Part shown: positions 14,301 to 26,400 of the stretch, one piece after another | Layout of the letters: each line of letters opens with the position of its first letter | Numbering within the stretch: position 1 is the stretch's first letter | From: Heliopora coerulea | Taxonomy: Eukaryota > Cnidaria > Anthozoa > Scleralcyonacea > Helioporidae | NCBI GenBank assembly: GCA_030142905.1 | Contig: JASJOG010000063.1 | Location: forward strand, 1,577,501-1,641,500 | Direction of reading: 5' to 3' | Length of the DNA: 64,000 nucleotides | Program-made: the position numbers and the translations under genes | The notes under the pieces: model-generated | Databases searched by the model: none | What the model saw: only the letters and a program-made list of their open reading frames with translations | What the model was told of the DNA's origin: nothing

Positions 14301-17300
14301 AATCCTGATGTTGCATTTCCTGGGCAAAAGGTAACATAATTTGTCTTCTTGTTTGAGGTTTGACAGACTGAACTGTCTTGAAATAGCTATGCTGTGGTTT
14401 TTATAGAGTTTTGAACTGGTCCGGCCTTTCCTGTCCTTATTGCATCCAGATAAGACGGTAGGTTTTTAGAGATATGCTCATTCTTATTTTTTTCGCTGTG
14501 TTTGGCGTAACTTTGATGTGAGAATTTTAATTGTATTGCGTCAGCTTTGGCTGCGTTCTGTTGTGTTACCGCGTTGCTATTTTGCCTTCATTTTATTTCG
14601 CTTCTTTTCTCATGTTTTTACGTGTTGTCAGTTACGAGAAGCAGTCGCTGTTGATATTTTTTCTGCCTAAATTTGTTGTCTAAACTTATACCTTCTTTGG
14701 GTTAATTATTTAAAAATACCTTAAATTGGACCAGTTAAGAAAAATCAACGATACCGAACATCCTTTGTTAGGTGGTGTGTACATTGTGAATAACTAAACT
14801 CAAACTGTCAGAACTCTGGTAATGCGCGATTTTACGTTATCCTGACGGTCACAGAACTTTGTTCAGCTTTTATCTCATAACGACGATAACTGAGTGCCGG
14901 ACTTGAATCAAAGCCGAATACTTCTGGTCACGGGGTTGGCGCTGTTTCAGTTGAGCGACATGGAATCGTGTGGATCAGTCACTGTTGGCTGATAGACTTT
15001 CGTGTGAAGTTTCTACATGAAGTTTATGTCGCACAAGTTGGATCACCTAACATTTCTAACCTTGGTTGATCATCTGAGGTTATTTAATCCAATGGTTGGA
15101 GCGTCGCGCTGGTCATCTGAAGGTTACGGGCATAATTATTTTTAACCTTCGCTGAGAGAGTTTCCCAAGTCTTCAGAGGACTACAGGTTGTCGACACAGA
15201 AGTAACTTTTAACCACCATCTCAGTCCGTATAACTCAGCGGTTAAAGTGTCAAAAGACTGCGTATTTAACACGTTTGTAATCTTTGCTTACCATCTGAGG
15301 ATTCAATGGTGATAGCGTCTTGCTTGCTATATCGTTACTGATTCTATTCCCGCGGGATTGAGAAGTCACTTTTCCTTCACTCCAGCCAAAGTACATCTGC
15401 GATTGTCTTAACGCAGATTGCAGTCATTGTATACCTAGTGAGGGCAAACTATCAGTTGCCACTCAGTCACCCTCGAGTCTTCTACATCATCTTTCTCTTT
15501 TCAGGGTCTTCAACAATTTGAATCACTCATGGCTTTGACCAATCTGGCTCAAATAAACAATGACGTACGGTATGAACATATTTTTTTGTTTCGCGTTAGT
15601 TTTTGATTTGTTTTGTATTAGTTGTTCTACCATTTCAAAATGGCATGCGATGCTGGACAATAAAAAGTTCTTTTCCTCGGTAGGAAACATATATATCGGG
15701 AAAAAGGAATCCCAGACATTGAAAGTTTGTTGTTTGAAGATCATGAGATGATCCGAAGAGCGGCAGCTGAGTGCATGTGCAACCTTGTGTACTGCCAAGA
15801 GGTTTGAAGGCAAAACAAAATTTTTTGTCGATTTTCACTATTTACTCCTACGAAGGGACGGTGTTTTTGCACGGTAAACAAACCTGAAAACGTAACATCT
15901 CTTTTTACTCGCAGGTGGCCGATTTATTTCTTCAAGAAAACACGACCGAAAGGGTAAAACTGTTCACATTGTATTCTGGAGAAGAAGACGTTCTGTTAGC
16001 GAGGTAAGTTAGTGTTAGTATTCTAATCTGCTAATTTTTATACTTCCTTCCTTCCTTCCTTCTTTCCCTTCGTTCCTTCGTTCCTTCGTTCCTTCCCTCC
16101 TTCGTTCCTTCGTTCCTTCGTTCCTTCGTTCCTTCCTTCCCTCCTTCCTTCCTTTGTTCCTTCCCTCCTTCCCTCCTTCCTTCCTTCGTTCCTTCCCTCC
16201 ATCCCTCCTTCCCTCCTTCGTTCCTTCGTTCCTTCGTTCCTTCGTTCCTTCCATCCTTCCTTCCTTCCTTCCATCCATCGTTCCTTTGTTCCTTCCATCC
16301 TTCCTTCCTTCCTTTCTTACATCCTACTCTACCTCCCTTTTATAGTCCGTCTATCTATGAGTCCGCCAGGTTGTTTGTTCGTCTTATCAGTCGTTCGTTA
16401 TTACATTTTCTTTACAGAGCGACATCTGGAGCTTTGGCTGTACTGACTGAAAATCCTAAAATTTGCGAAAAAGTAACTGAGGTAAACAGCTCTCCTTTCC
16501 AGTAAAGGAACTGTGGTAACGCGTGAAAATCCAATCACACAATATAAACTTTCATTGTACAGGGTATGGCCGCCTGCACAGGCAAGCAACTCAGGACATT
16601 CTTCACACCCGGAGCAGTCTGTTGTCAGGATAGGGAAAGCGAAATATCGTAGATTAACTCTAATTTACAAACGTGCTAATACATATTTCTTTTATAAAGG
16701 TGAAGCCCTGGCTAGAGATTATTCAGGGTTTGTTGCTTTCAGATAATAAGGAGCTCAAACACAGGTAAAGGGTTTAAATTACTGTACAATTTACGGAAAT
16801 TTGGTCCAGAGTGGGAAAGCGCTCATCAACTTTCTATCGAGGGCCATTGGTTTTCACCAGGTTCTCCGGTTTTCTCCCCGTTGGGAAAGTTGACTTGGTG
16901 GGAGAGGATAAATATTCGTATTTTTCATCTTATTTTTGTTTTCAGAAATTATTTTTTGGCAGTTCTTTTAATGTCTGGCTTCTTAGACAAGAAAGTTACT
17001 TATAACAAAATAATGAACACGAATTTCTAACAAAATGTTTTCCTGTTTTACAAGGATTTGTAATTAAACCTGTCAAGCGGATTTGAACTGTGTCAAAATC
17101 CTTTAACGTCGTATTTTTTCGAAACATTTATTTGAAGGGGATCTTATATTGTGAAGAATTTGATGAAGGCGAGCAAAACGATTGCTGAAAAGGTAAGAAG
17201 GGAAAAGTTCTTGGTATTGAAGTTTAAATCATTTAGGTCCACGACCTTTTCCCCTTGACAAGTAAAGTCGTCATTAATCGTGGGTCCGATTCACAGCCGT

Positions 17301-17849
17301 GGGCTCAAGAGTTGCCCACAGTTGGTCTTAAAATGTGAGATTCTCACACTTGAAAATTTCTTTCATTGTATATAAAATAATAGAACCCGGAACAGTACGG
17401 AAAAGAATTGAGACAGTCTTAGTTAACTGTTTAATCACGGCATGTCAAAAAACATATATCCTAGCAAATTTTCGAAAAAAGAGAACAGTTTTGCAATATT
17501 TATTGATATCTTCGGAACACATCATACCAAAAGCTCCAGATTGCACAAGTGTCATTGGTCTTCCGTTGAAAAGATGGTATACAGGTTGTAAACGTCTCAG
17601 TAATAATCCAGGTATTTCACGTAAATACAACTACAAGAATATATGCCTCTCCATGTAGTTTTGTGGTTGAAATCAGTTTTAAGTGTCATTTTTCCTTTTT
17701 TCCAGCTTGTAGCAAGTGACGTTTTCGAAATTCTTATGGCTTTGTCGAAGGATCCCAACGTCGAAAAAGCTGTGAACGACGCTGTCGCCGAAGCTTTAGA
17801 CAAAGCGAAGGAATGGGGGCTAATAAAAGCTGTTCCGAAAGAGGACTAA
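2306..17849 (+). CDS. UNC45: UNC45 myosin chaperone / Hsp90 co-chaperone, complete, 33 exons
   Basis: UNC45 is a cytosolic co-chaperone that links Hsp90 to the myosin motor domain. The joined exons give 2817 nt, 938 residues; vertebrate UNC45A is about 944. Order: three TPR repeats (about residues 5-130; [32 protein letters not shown]), a central armadillo-type domain, then the UCS myosin-binding domain ([27 protein letters not shown]), ending [10 protein letters not shown]. All junctions are GT-AG and phase-consistent. Exons: 2306-2314, 2628-2807, 4545-4581, 4714-4835, 5715-5768, 6413-6502, 6688-6751, 6827-6930, 8171-8363, 8461-8521, 8599-8693, 9182-9314, 9652-9705, 9790-9859, 10165-10257, 10357-10425, 10799-10864, 11041-11135, 11315-11390, 11694-11747, 12432-12581, 12683-12727, 13010-13080, 13390-13456, 14217-14330, 14407-14457, 15505-15569, 15684-15801, 15915-16003, 16418-16481, 16700-16764, 17138-17192, 17706-17849. 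The nine-base first exon (MSE, donor GAG|GTAGGT) is the least certain; exon 9 is divergent. One UNC45 gene is usual in invertebrates, so I do not choose UNC45A or UNC45B. No AATAAA was found just downstream. Confidence 0.95.
4079..4203. mobile_element. Short hairpin element, solo copy of the 53 kb family
   Basis: Arms of about 23 bp (GGTAGATGAACAATCTTCAA and its complement, 4120-4202) face each other across a short spacer. The adjoining 40 bp (4080-4119) matches, in reverse complement, the outer flank of the hairpin at 53144-53371, so the two are copies in opposite orientation. This copy lacks the tRNA-like core of the other. It lies in UNC45 intron 2. Confidence 0.6.
4355..4432. repeat. (ATTC)n / (TTTG)n tetranucleotide tract
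   Basis: A simple tetranucleotide run shifts from ATTC to TTTG units. It lies in UNC45 intron 2, just upstream of exon 3. Confidence 0.7.
5008..5175. mobile_element. Foldback element with about 70 bp arms
   Basis: The arms 5008-5079 and 5101-5175 are near-perfect inverted repeats (core CATCTTGGAAAACTCAAGAT). The 14 bp word ATGACTGATAAAAT lies on both sides (near 4999-5012 and 5200-5213), like a target duplication. The arm sequence recurs at 32995-33050 beside the large palindrome. The loop holds a degenerate version of the GTCGAAAT stem motif described in the findings. It lies in UNC45 intron 4. Confidence 0.65.
7041..7150. mobile_element. MITE-like element, 20 bp terminal inverted repeats
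   Basis: TGACTTGAGGGAAATTAGCG on the left is answered by its complement with one mismatch at 7130-7149. The unit is about 105 bp, has no coding capacity and lies in UNC45 intron 8. Confidence 0.5.
7650..7868. mobile_element. MITE-like element with imperfect TIRs of about 35 bp
   Basis: The left end (GTTTACACTATAACATTTTG, then GGCACGGC) pairs with the right end (CGTGCTTAAAATGTCCACAG, then TGTGAAC). The interior is rich in GGCACGGC and CCGTGCC words. It is non-coding and lies in UNC45 intron 8. An open frame that crosses it has no protein-like character. Confidence 0.5.
9953..10115. repeat. (TTCG)n / (TTCC)n tetranucleotide tract
   Basis: A run of TTCG and TCCG units passes into TTCC units. 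It lies in UNC45 intron 14, directly upstream of exon 15. It creates long repetitive open frames on both strands (Arg-Thr-Asn-Glu and Phe-Val-Arg-Ser) that are artefacts. Confidence 0.9.
11824..12330. repeat. (GAT)n trinucleotide tract, about 500 bp
   Basis: An imperfect GAT array fills most of UNC45 intron 20 and ends in a short inverted ATC segment (12304-12330). It produces poly-Met and poly-Ile open frames that are not genes. Confidence 0.95.
13458..14040. repeat. Purine-rich (GGGAA)n minisatellite
   Basis: About 580 bp of nearly pure purine on the + strand, in units around GGGAAGG with internal higher-order copies (GAGGAAAGGGAAGGCGATGA recurs). It lies in UNC45 intron 24. The strand asymmetry would favour triplex or slipped structures. 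Open frames across it are artefacts. Confidence 0.9.
15060..15320. repeat. Decayed tRNA-like (SINE-type) fragments
   Basis: Segments near 15085-15130, 15225-15255 and 15290-15320 each carry a degraded A-box-like word (CAATGGTTGGAGCG, CTCAGCGGTTAAAG, TTCAATGGTGATAGCG). The first is followed by a weak B-box-like GGTTACGGGC. They look like old overlapping tRNA-derived SINE remnants in UNC45 intron 26. Confidence 0.3.
16041..16325. repeat. (TTCC)n / (TTCG)n tetranucleotide tract
   Basis: About 280 bp of TTCC, TTCG and CTCC units in UNC45 intron 29. It gives Lys-Glu-Gly-Arg type open frames on the minus strand that are not genes. Confidence 0.9.
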
Positions 17850-19559
17850 ACTCTAGCTTTTCGAAATGAAGTTTGGAATTTTTCTAAAGTTTTCTTCAAA
17901 CTTCGTGCAAACAACGAAAAAGAATTGTTGTATTACGCTTATTGCAAGGACATAGCCCGGTGTAGTATTTTTAAATTCAAATGAAAATATTTAATATCTT
18001 TATGGTCAAGTTTCTTGCCGTATGTTTAGAGCCCCGTAAATTCGAGTTTACTGAAGAATGAAGACTGTTTGAACTTTTTATGGTTCCTTGTACCTTCATT
18101 TGAATATTTCTAAAGCTTTGCATTAAGCTTTCGTTTAAAAAGAAACTTGTTTGCAACTAGTGGATATTGGTGAGAAACGACCAAGAAACGTCGTCCACCT
18201 GAAGTAATCTTACTTCAGAATTTACAACACAGTTAATTTACTGGAAACGGCTTTCTCACTATGGTGGAGCCTCTTCCATTGGTATGAGCTTCTTGATGGT
18301 AAGTCGTTCTTTAAAATTTATTGGATGCCTAAATTTTTTATTATCCCTACGGTTTGTATTTGGTCTTTTCTTGTCCACTTGTTTATAAGTTCTAGATTTT
18401 TGAATATATAGTTCTTGGCTGTTGAAACGCTTTTTAAATTTGATTGTTTCCTAATTTCTTCCTTTGTGAACTGGTGAGAGTCAAAAACATTTAAAATTTT
18501 ACCACGGGAGGAGACTGAAACAAACACTTCATTGAAAGTGTCTTACTTTATCACTTTTTGTCACTTTGTTTGCACAAAGTTCAACCTTGGGTGAACAGAG
18601 TGTCAAAGGAACAACCATTAGTTTAAAATCATTTGGAAACGACTCGCTCTGCACAAAGCCTTAGCAAACATAGTCTTCAGATTTCATAAAATCAGAAGAG
18701 GTTTATTTAAAAGTTAAAACTACGTTAGTAACGTTACGGAATTATATTAGGGTTAGTAAGAGTTCGTATTTTTACAGTTATTTGATAATTCTACGGGGTT
18801 TGTACGATAAGGAGAATTAAAGTTCATTTTGAAATCTTAATTGCTAGTATCATGCAGAAAGACTACAGGTCATTCTGCTGCTATTTTAATAGAAATTGAT
18901 CCTTAATGTCCATAAATATAGTCTACTTAATTTCTACATACATAGTCTACAGAAGACAACAAACTAAAAAATTTCTACTCTTTCCCTTTCCTCACTAGGA
19001 GGTTCGCTGTTCAAAGTCTGATTACTTATTTATATAAGTCCTGTTCAGGTATAAATGAGGCTGAGTGGCCTTATCCATGTCTCAAACAAATGAGCTTGGA
19101 CACCTGATAAGACTTACTCGTTGAATATAGTAAGGTATCCTTCGAATGAGAGGTTAGAACTTCGAACGACGGACCTCTGGGTCGGTTGTACGAAACCCAA
19201 ACAATTTTTTCAACCGATATATCAGCAGTTGAAAGGATGCATGAGTATTGCTCGTTCAGTCTTCAGGACTTATCTGCAGGTATTAGCCTACGAACATCCT
19301 ACGACTGTCACCTGATTGTTAGACAGTTTATTCTAGATCATTTAACTTTACGTGTTGTCACATTTCATGCAGCAAACTGAAGGAGAAAACATTGTTTCGT
19401 GCTTATAAAGCATCTTTGTACCACAGTTATTTTTATTTTATTTTGACTTATTTCACAGAAATAAATATGATAGATTATTTACTTCTTGATAACTGCTAAG
19501 ACAGCGTGTTTTAAAAATTAGGCAAGGTTAAAATTAGTATGCCAAAATACAAAAACCTG

Positions 19560-19632
19560 TAACCCTATCCGGTCCGTAGCTGACACAATTTTACTCGTGA
19601 TGGGGAGACGTCTCGGACAGGAAAGGGTTAAC
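19560..19632. repeat. Short inverted repeat with TAACCCT ends
   Basis: TAACCCTATCCGGTCCG on the left pairs with CGGACAGGAAAGGGTTA on the right across about 35 bp. The loop includes ACTCGTGATGGGGAGACG. It looks like a small MITE or a hairpin repeat unit. Confidence 0.45.
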
Positions 19633-20367
19633 CAGTATTTTGTGTTTTTATTTTTATAGCAAAGAGGGCAAAACTAGCTCGTTTGATGGGATAACCAAGG
19701 AGGGCTTTTTTCGTATTTGAGGGCAGTATTACTTGCGTTTGATTGGACGAGTACGAAAAGTTTCTACAAAACCAAAATGTTAAAAATTTTGCCTATCTTT
19801 TAACCCGTGCAGTGCAACCTTCACTTATTTTTTTCATAGGAATTTTACTAAGGCCCCTAGTATGATATGTTGATATAAATTTATGTAACATGAACTCGTT
19901 TTGCCCTTTTTATTATAAATAAGTAATCACGTGGATCCCCGTAAAATTAGAGTTTTTCACTCATGTTTTCGTGTTTACAAAGGGCCGTCGTCGCTTCGCA
20001 ACGTAGGCAATTTTCTGAAACTTTGCGTGAAAACACCTGTGAAAATACACCTCAATTTTGCTGGGCATCATGCGATTAGCTATACTTAATAGTTCACTAT
20101 GTAAACATTGTAATTATGATTTAGTAATATGTTAATGAACTGTTCAGATTGCAAATGTGTTTTTGGCGTTAGAAAGATTTAACTTCGCATTAGTGTGTTT
20201 TAACTTCAAGAAAACTCCAGATAGCTAGGTTATTTATATATTTACTGCAATTTATCGTCCTCGAATTAGATTCAGAGATATATCTTACGGCTGCAAAGCT
20301 TTTATTTTCGAGTGTCGTATTTGCAGCTTTTTTTCTGTTGAAATTTTCGACACCAGTGAATTATAAT

Positions 20368-20373
20368 TTTATT
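20368..20373 (-). promoter_or_regulatory. Polyadenylation signal AATAAA, coiled-coil gene
   Basis: AATAAA on the minus strand, about 75 bp beyond the stop codon at 20445-20447. The distance fits a 3' processing signal. Confidence 0.5.
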
Positions 20374-20444
20374 CAAAAAATTTACTCTCGACAGTTGCTT
20401 TAGAGAGATGCTCTTTTTAGCTTTGATAAATTACTGTAGTCTTT

Positions 20445-23400
20445 CTACATTTTATAAGTATGCTCTTTAGGAGGACGGGAGGATCCATTGGAAGAAGAAC
20501 GAGTTGTGTTTGAACTCAGTGTCCCTGTAGATCCACAAGGATCCTCGCGTACGTCTTTCAAAGCTTGTTGTCGACCATGGGACATCATGTAAGCCACATT
20601 TTGCTGAAACTGTGTTATATTTTCTTTGCTTACTTTTCGTACTTTTAGGACTTTCAACTGACGTCTGTGAAATAAAGGGAAGAAAGTCGATGGTAAGTTC
20701 ATATATATGCATTTTTATGCGTTGGGGAGGGTAGGGTAAGGTAGAATCTCTGCTTCTGGAAGATGGTGTGTCACTTAGCACCCTTAATGGCCACATATTC
20801 CCTGCAGCTGAGCGTTTAGCTGAGATCAAGTTTGAATAGAGGAGTGCATGATCACAAAATTTATGTCTAGTAATGTAATGAACTAAATTGACAATAACGC
20901 TGTCAAAATATAAATACGTCAGCAGCCTAAATAGCATCTAAATATCGTATAACAAGCTAAAACTGCAATAAAAAATAACCCAGGAAGACGCAATCTTCTT
21001 TTTATGATTACGCTTGTATGGTTGAACACATGTTGGATTGTTAAACTTGAAAAAGTGGTATAGCAAATGTTCGCCATTCGCCAACTCGCGACATTTGCTG
21101 CGGTTCACGGGAAAAGGTAAAGTACCTTTATTTATACTGGATAACTCTATCAGCTACCTGAGCTGTTCTCCCTAGAGGTCCAGTAAGGGCCACCCCTCAT
21201 GGGTCCGGCGTTACTACAAGAGGAAACCGGAGTACCTGGAAAAAACCTGCGGTGTTTGGTGGAGTCAAACTGGACAACACTCTTCTCACATGTGACCAAG
21301 GTAGCTTTAATCAGATCACTGCAAGGAGCCGGACTAGAACCCTAGTCACAGTGGTGAGAGACACGTGCACTACCACCGTGCCACCAGCACCCCAACTTGG
21401 TTCTACTGGCGAAAGGGAAGGGAGAGGTGTGTAGTAGTACCCAAAGCTTACTTCTCTGTTCGAGGAGATTCTGTAGACCCACGCCTTGAAGATGAAGCGC
21501 TGCTACTTGTGCTTGAACCATCGTCTGAAGATGGAAGTCTGAAATTGACCAAAGAGAGCATCATGCATTACGAAGATGACAATTTATCACTGTGCAAGTG
21601 CGTGATATATAGTTCTATTATATGATAAAGTTTGTTTTGTGATCCCTATGTAAAGTGACTTACGCTGATTTATTGCCGAGCGGACAGGATCCCACGGTAT
21701 TACCCTCCTGGGCAATGCAATAGTCTCAGAGAAAAAGTTTTCCCATAACACCAGGGGAAATATCCGACGTGATTCTTGAGATCTTGTCTTGAAATATTTT
21801 GAACGTAGCTACGAAAGTTACTGTTCACTACCCTAATTGCGGCACTGCAAGTCTCCTCATCAAGGGTGACGCGAGGTTGTCAGTAGGTTCATACATTTTT
21901 ATGCTATAGCGTGATCGTCAATACCCAAGCAATGATATAAGAATAGAATACGGCATTGACAGTGATAAATAAGGTAAAAAGTTGATAACTGCTGTGGCTG
22001 ATCTCAAAGAATTTCAACTTTTCGAGCAAAGGTCCTTCGTCAGAGAAAGAAACGCTGATCGTGAATACATCAAACAGACAAAGCGTCTATTCAGAACTCA
22101 TGTGCAAAATAATTCTAAAGCGGTTTTCTTTCAAAATAAAGTAAATTCAGCTTTGTCGAAACGCAATTCACAAACTAACCAGAAGATTGCGTGGGATAAT
22201 TCTGTCACTACCACCAATCCGACATACCATTATCCAAGACGATGTGTAGAGCTATGGCATAAGAAAAATACTCGCGCATGGTAAGTTTTATTTTTTGGTA
22301 CAGTATCTCTGGCGGTTGGGTAACCCATTACCTGTTTAGAAACCAAGCGCTGGGTAAACCAAACTCCTTGCGAACAGCTCTCGTGACAACAATGTAGTTG
22401 TCTGCTGGAGGTGTCTCGTGGGCCAGTGACCTCCAAACATACCTCCAAATATACCGGCAAAAATAGCAGCCGTTCTTTGAATCATTCAGTTCTTATGTCA
22501 TACTCAGAGACTGTTTTCGACTGCTGAGAAGATGTATGAGAGTTACGACACGTTTGGAAACTATTCAACGTATGATCCAGATGGCGTATTGATACGCATA
22601 AACGTGTCTTGTGGATCATACCTTGAATTATTACTAATAGGAAGAACAAAGCATTACCTTATTCCGTTTTAATGGTTGAAATTCCATTGCGTTTAGACCC
22701 TTTTCGTTTCGTTTTTCTTTAGGTCCTAAACCTCGTCAAGATCTCGACAAAATGTTCTTGAAGCGTCATCATGTCGACCTTGCTGTCAGTTTGTCCGGTT
22801 GACAACTGGCTGACACTGTCTTTGAGCGTTTACAGGAGCTGTCTGAAGTGTTCAGGACTCAAGCTGGGTTAAATGGTTGTTCCAATGATTGTGAATTAGA
22901 TCAAACGTATGAGTACGAAGAGACATGGCTGAAAAAAGCGAACCGCCGCCAAATTTTTTTTGGGTTTTTTACCAACTTCGTCGTGTTTGGATAGGGGATT
23001 AAACACTCTTTCGAGTGTGATCTGGCTTCCCAATCAAGTCCGCGTTTAAGGGAAAATCAGATTGAAAGTTGTCGAAATTTTAAGCCAATTACGACCACAT
23101 ATTCGAAACACCGTCCTCAGCGTAAGCCGTTTATCATCAAGATGGCATATCAAGTGAAAATAATTGGATAAATGTGTCTGGTGGATAATACCTTACAATT
23201 CACAGACATGGAAAAGAGTAATTTCACCATTCAATGTTAGCAGTTTGAGAGCCCATTACTTTTTTTTCACAGCCTCAGTTCCGTCAGCAGTGAATTTACT
23301 GCCATGGTATATAGTAACGAATGGCTAACGAAATTTTGAGGGAAGCAGCATGCATGTTTACTCATCGTGCAGTTGTCCTAAAAGCGTTTCTTCGGTCATC

Positions 23401-26400
23401 TACATCTTGTTCAGTCATTAAAAGTAGGGCAAGAACTCAACGTCGGTGTCAAAATACTTCAGACGACTACAGTATGTATCATCAAGGACGACCGTTTCAT
23501 CTATTTGCAGTCTAGAAGTGTGCTGAAAAACGCGACGAATCCGAGTTTTTTTTAAACCAGCTTTGAGATATTTGGATGGTGGATAAAGGGTCTAAACTGA
23601 TTTCTATTGTTTCTCTTTTGTGAACTACCTGAGAACTTGAAGAAAAATATTTTCAACTGATGTTTGGTGGAAGACTGAACTTTATTCGTGAACGGAGCCT
23701 TGGTAGCTGAAGCCATATCTGAAACAACACTCTCAAAAGATTAACCGACCTTCGAACGTAATCAATACCGAGGTCATTTTTGATCCCTGTCTTTACGAAA
23801 CAATGAGCAGTACGGAAATTAGGCCAAAAGCAAACCCTTCTAACCGGTCATTGTTGTTAATCGTACTAACTATTAATGTTATGTCAATAATATTACCTCT
23901 TATCTCCACTGAAAACCATCTCCATCTGCAAAACAAGTCAGACAAAGCGAGTATTCATTACAACTCTTCTTTTTTTAGAGGTCGATGGTTTATCTTCCCA
24001 CCGAGGCGTTGCACAAAAATGACCCGAGAAAGAACGAATCATACATCATTCAGGATTAAAATCCACCCATCGTAAAGAACGTTAACAATCGTGCCCACAA
24101 ACACAAAGTTCGTCTCAAGGTGAGGCTGTTCACATGACATAGTTACACCATTCAACTAAAACATTTACACCGAGTTAAACCCCCGCAGACCAATAAAACA
24201 ATCGAATTCCCTCCATTATCTTATGCGGAATATTTCAATCTTCTCCGATATTTGCGCAAGACGTTGATATCCAGTTTTTCTAAGGGTTTGTTTTCAAAAC
24301 GTTGGGAAAAATAACATGCCTGTAGCAATAATAACAAACCAAACCTAAGCTCACAACATGATTGTTTTTGCTACACGCCTACGTTCGATCATTCAGCTTT
24401 TTTTTTTTTTCCCGATGATTCAATCGTTATTTTTTAATCCAGTTCTGTAAGTAACACCTCGCCTAGTTGCTCTTGAAAAGTATACATTTTCACGTTCGGT
24501 TGATTGGGGAATTTGATAAAGCCTGCTTCTGGTGCTTGAAGTTCCCACAACCTTTCCAGTAACCGACATCAAAAAGGCGTCGTGTTGGTTTCATAGTTCC
24601 GATCGCTTCAGCTGCTTTGACCGAAGCCTGGACGACTCTGTTGTATTGTCATGATAACTAACGTCTTTCGACCTGCTTCATGACAATCGCGCTTATAGAA
24701 TGGATAACCAAGATTACGGTTTGTTTTAAGAAATTCATTCTGCAAGTCATCGATCTCAAATCGTGGAACAACATCTTGCATACAGTTTATGCGCGCAAAG
24801 AAATAACTTGAGCGCCAAGTAATGGACGTCTTATCATGCCAAGCAAAGCTGAGATATCCTAGGACTGAAATCCCATTCGTATAACGAAGTGACAGCTTGC
24901 GTTCGACATTGATGTGCATAAAAAGGGCGCGGAAAGTACGTGCGTCATTTCATGCTGGGGTATGTTGACTATTTTGACATCGCAAGAGCCCAGGTGATGT
25001 TGTCCAGAAATTGTTACAGAGTAAAAATCCTCTCACCCTCTAGCGACGGTTTCGTTTTTAGTTTACAATTACTTGTCAAGATAAGTCTACTTATGGTCTT
25101 CTGCCATGTATTAGAGCCAATAATAACACCGGCTTACGGTGTCTTGTTTTAGGACATTTTGGTTGTATCGAGATAAGAGATGTGAACCTTAACCAGTTAC
25201 GTTTATTAGTAGCACCAAATGACTTCAGACTTTTTGTCGCTAGGACATGAAAAACAGCCTGCAAAACTTTGAATACCTTGGCCCTGAGGAGTATTTGACC
25301 TCCGGAGAACTTCGTGGTTCCCTTGATGAAAACTTTCGGAGCACTGTTGATGTGTTGCGCGACGCAACGAAACGTTAGAAATAATAAAAGCTTTTAAAAA
25401 ATGCCTTTATTTCGTGTTTTTCGCTGAGCTCTGCTGCTCGTCTTTCGCATAAGATTTCCGCCTGGAGCTTCAATTTCAGTGAACTACTCGAAACTCATGG
25501 AAAAGAGATCCCAACAGGAACATTGTTAGAGCTGAATCAATACGGATAAAGTCGGACTTTCTCTCAGCTATACGTCTACTTTGTTGGGATATGAAAAAGC
25601 TGACGGATGATGCATTTAATCTGAGCTCATCCGGACGAGCTGACGTGCAAGTTATGTAGCCCATCTCTAATACGAAAACAAATTTGGAAGACAGACCGAA
25701 GCCAGTTAGAGAACTATTGCGCCAATCTCACTTTGCGAGTGCATGCGAGCTTAAAAACCTCTGGGGAAAAAAACTCAATTATGGTGTGACCGCGAAGAAC
25801 AGACCAAACACCTATCCGAGGTTAAGGCGTGAGGACTGGAACATATGTTCATGTGACGTACTTGTTGAATCAACTACTTGTAGAAGAATGCTGAAGTTAC
25901 TGTTAAAAAGTTAGCTTCCACAGTCCTCGCTAGTAACTCAATAAAACTGCCTTTAAAATGGTTAAATCTGTTGTATTGGACTCACACGACTCTTAGACCT
26001 ACGTGACAGGATAATTCCAGGATACCTTAATAATTGCCCGGAATTTGGCCACAACTCACGCAATCGCCTTCGTCTATTCCAGTGGTTCTAAATTACTGCA
26101 ATTACAGCCAACGATCAAAATAGAAATAAAACGTCTGGTTTTCATCCTCGGGACTTACGCTTGAAACGACGGAATGGTTGGGACTTAAGGCAGAGGAGAA
26201 GCTCGTGAGCCAACGGATCTCTTACAGTTCTGGGTCTTCAAAGGTTGAATGAAAACACTTTTCGATTGTTGTTTATATTGGAGGATTTACTTCGACAACA
26301 AGTGGGCGGTCAACTTGAATTTAAAAATTAAGAGTGTTTCAATGAGTTATATTCACTGCTGTCGCAGCGAGCATTTCTCGTAGAACTACGGTTACAGAAT

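Larger units (their letters stand above)
17850..20444. other. Convergent gene-poor stretch
   Basis: This lies between the 3' ends of UNC45 (+) and the coiled-coil gene (-). I see no exon. It holds the 3' UTRs, a small inverted repeat at 19560-19632 and unremarkable AT-rich DNA. Confidence 0.5.

Noticed and set aside
23803..24075. Small secreted peptide precursor (signal-like LLLIVLTINVMSIILPLIS, then GRWF)
   Set aside because: It has no repeated peptide copies, no convincing cleavage and amidation pattern, and no sign of conservation; it is probably chance.
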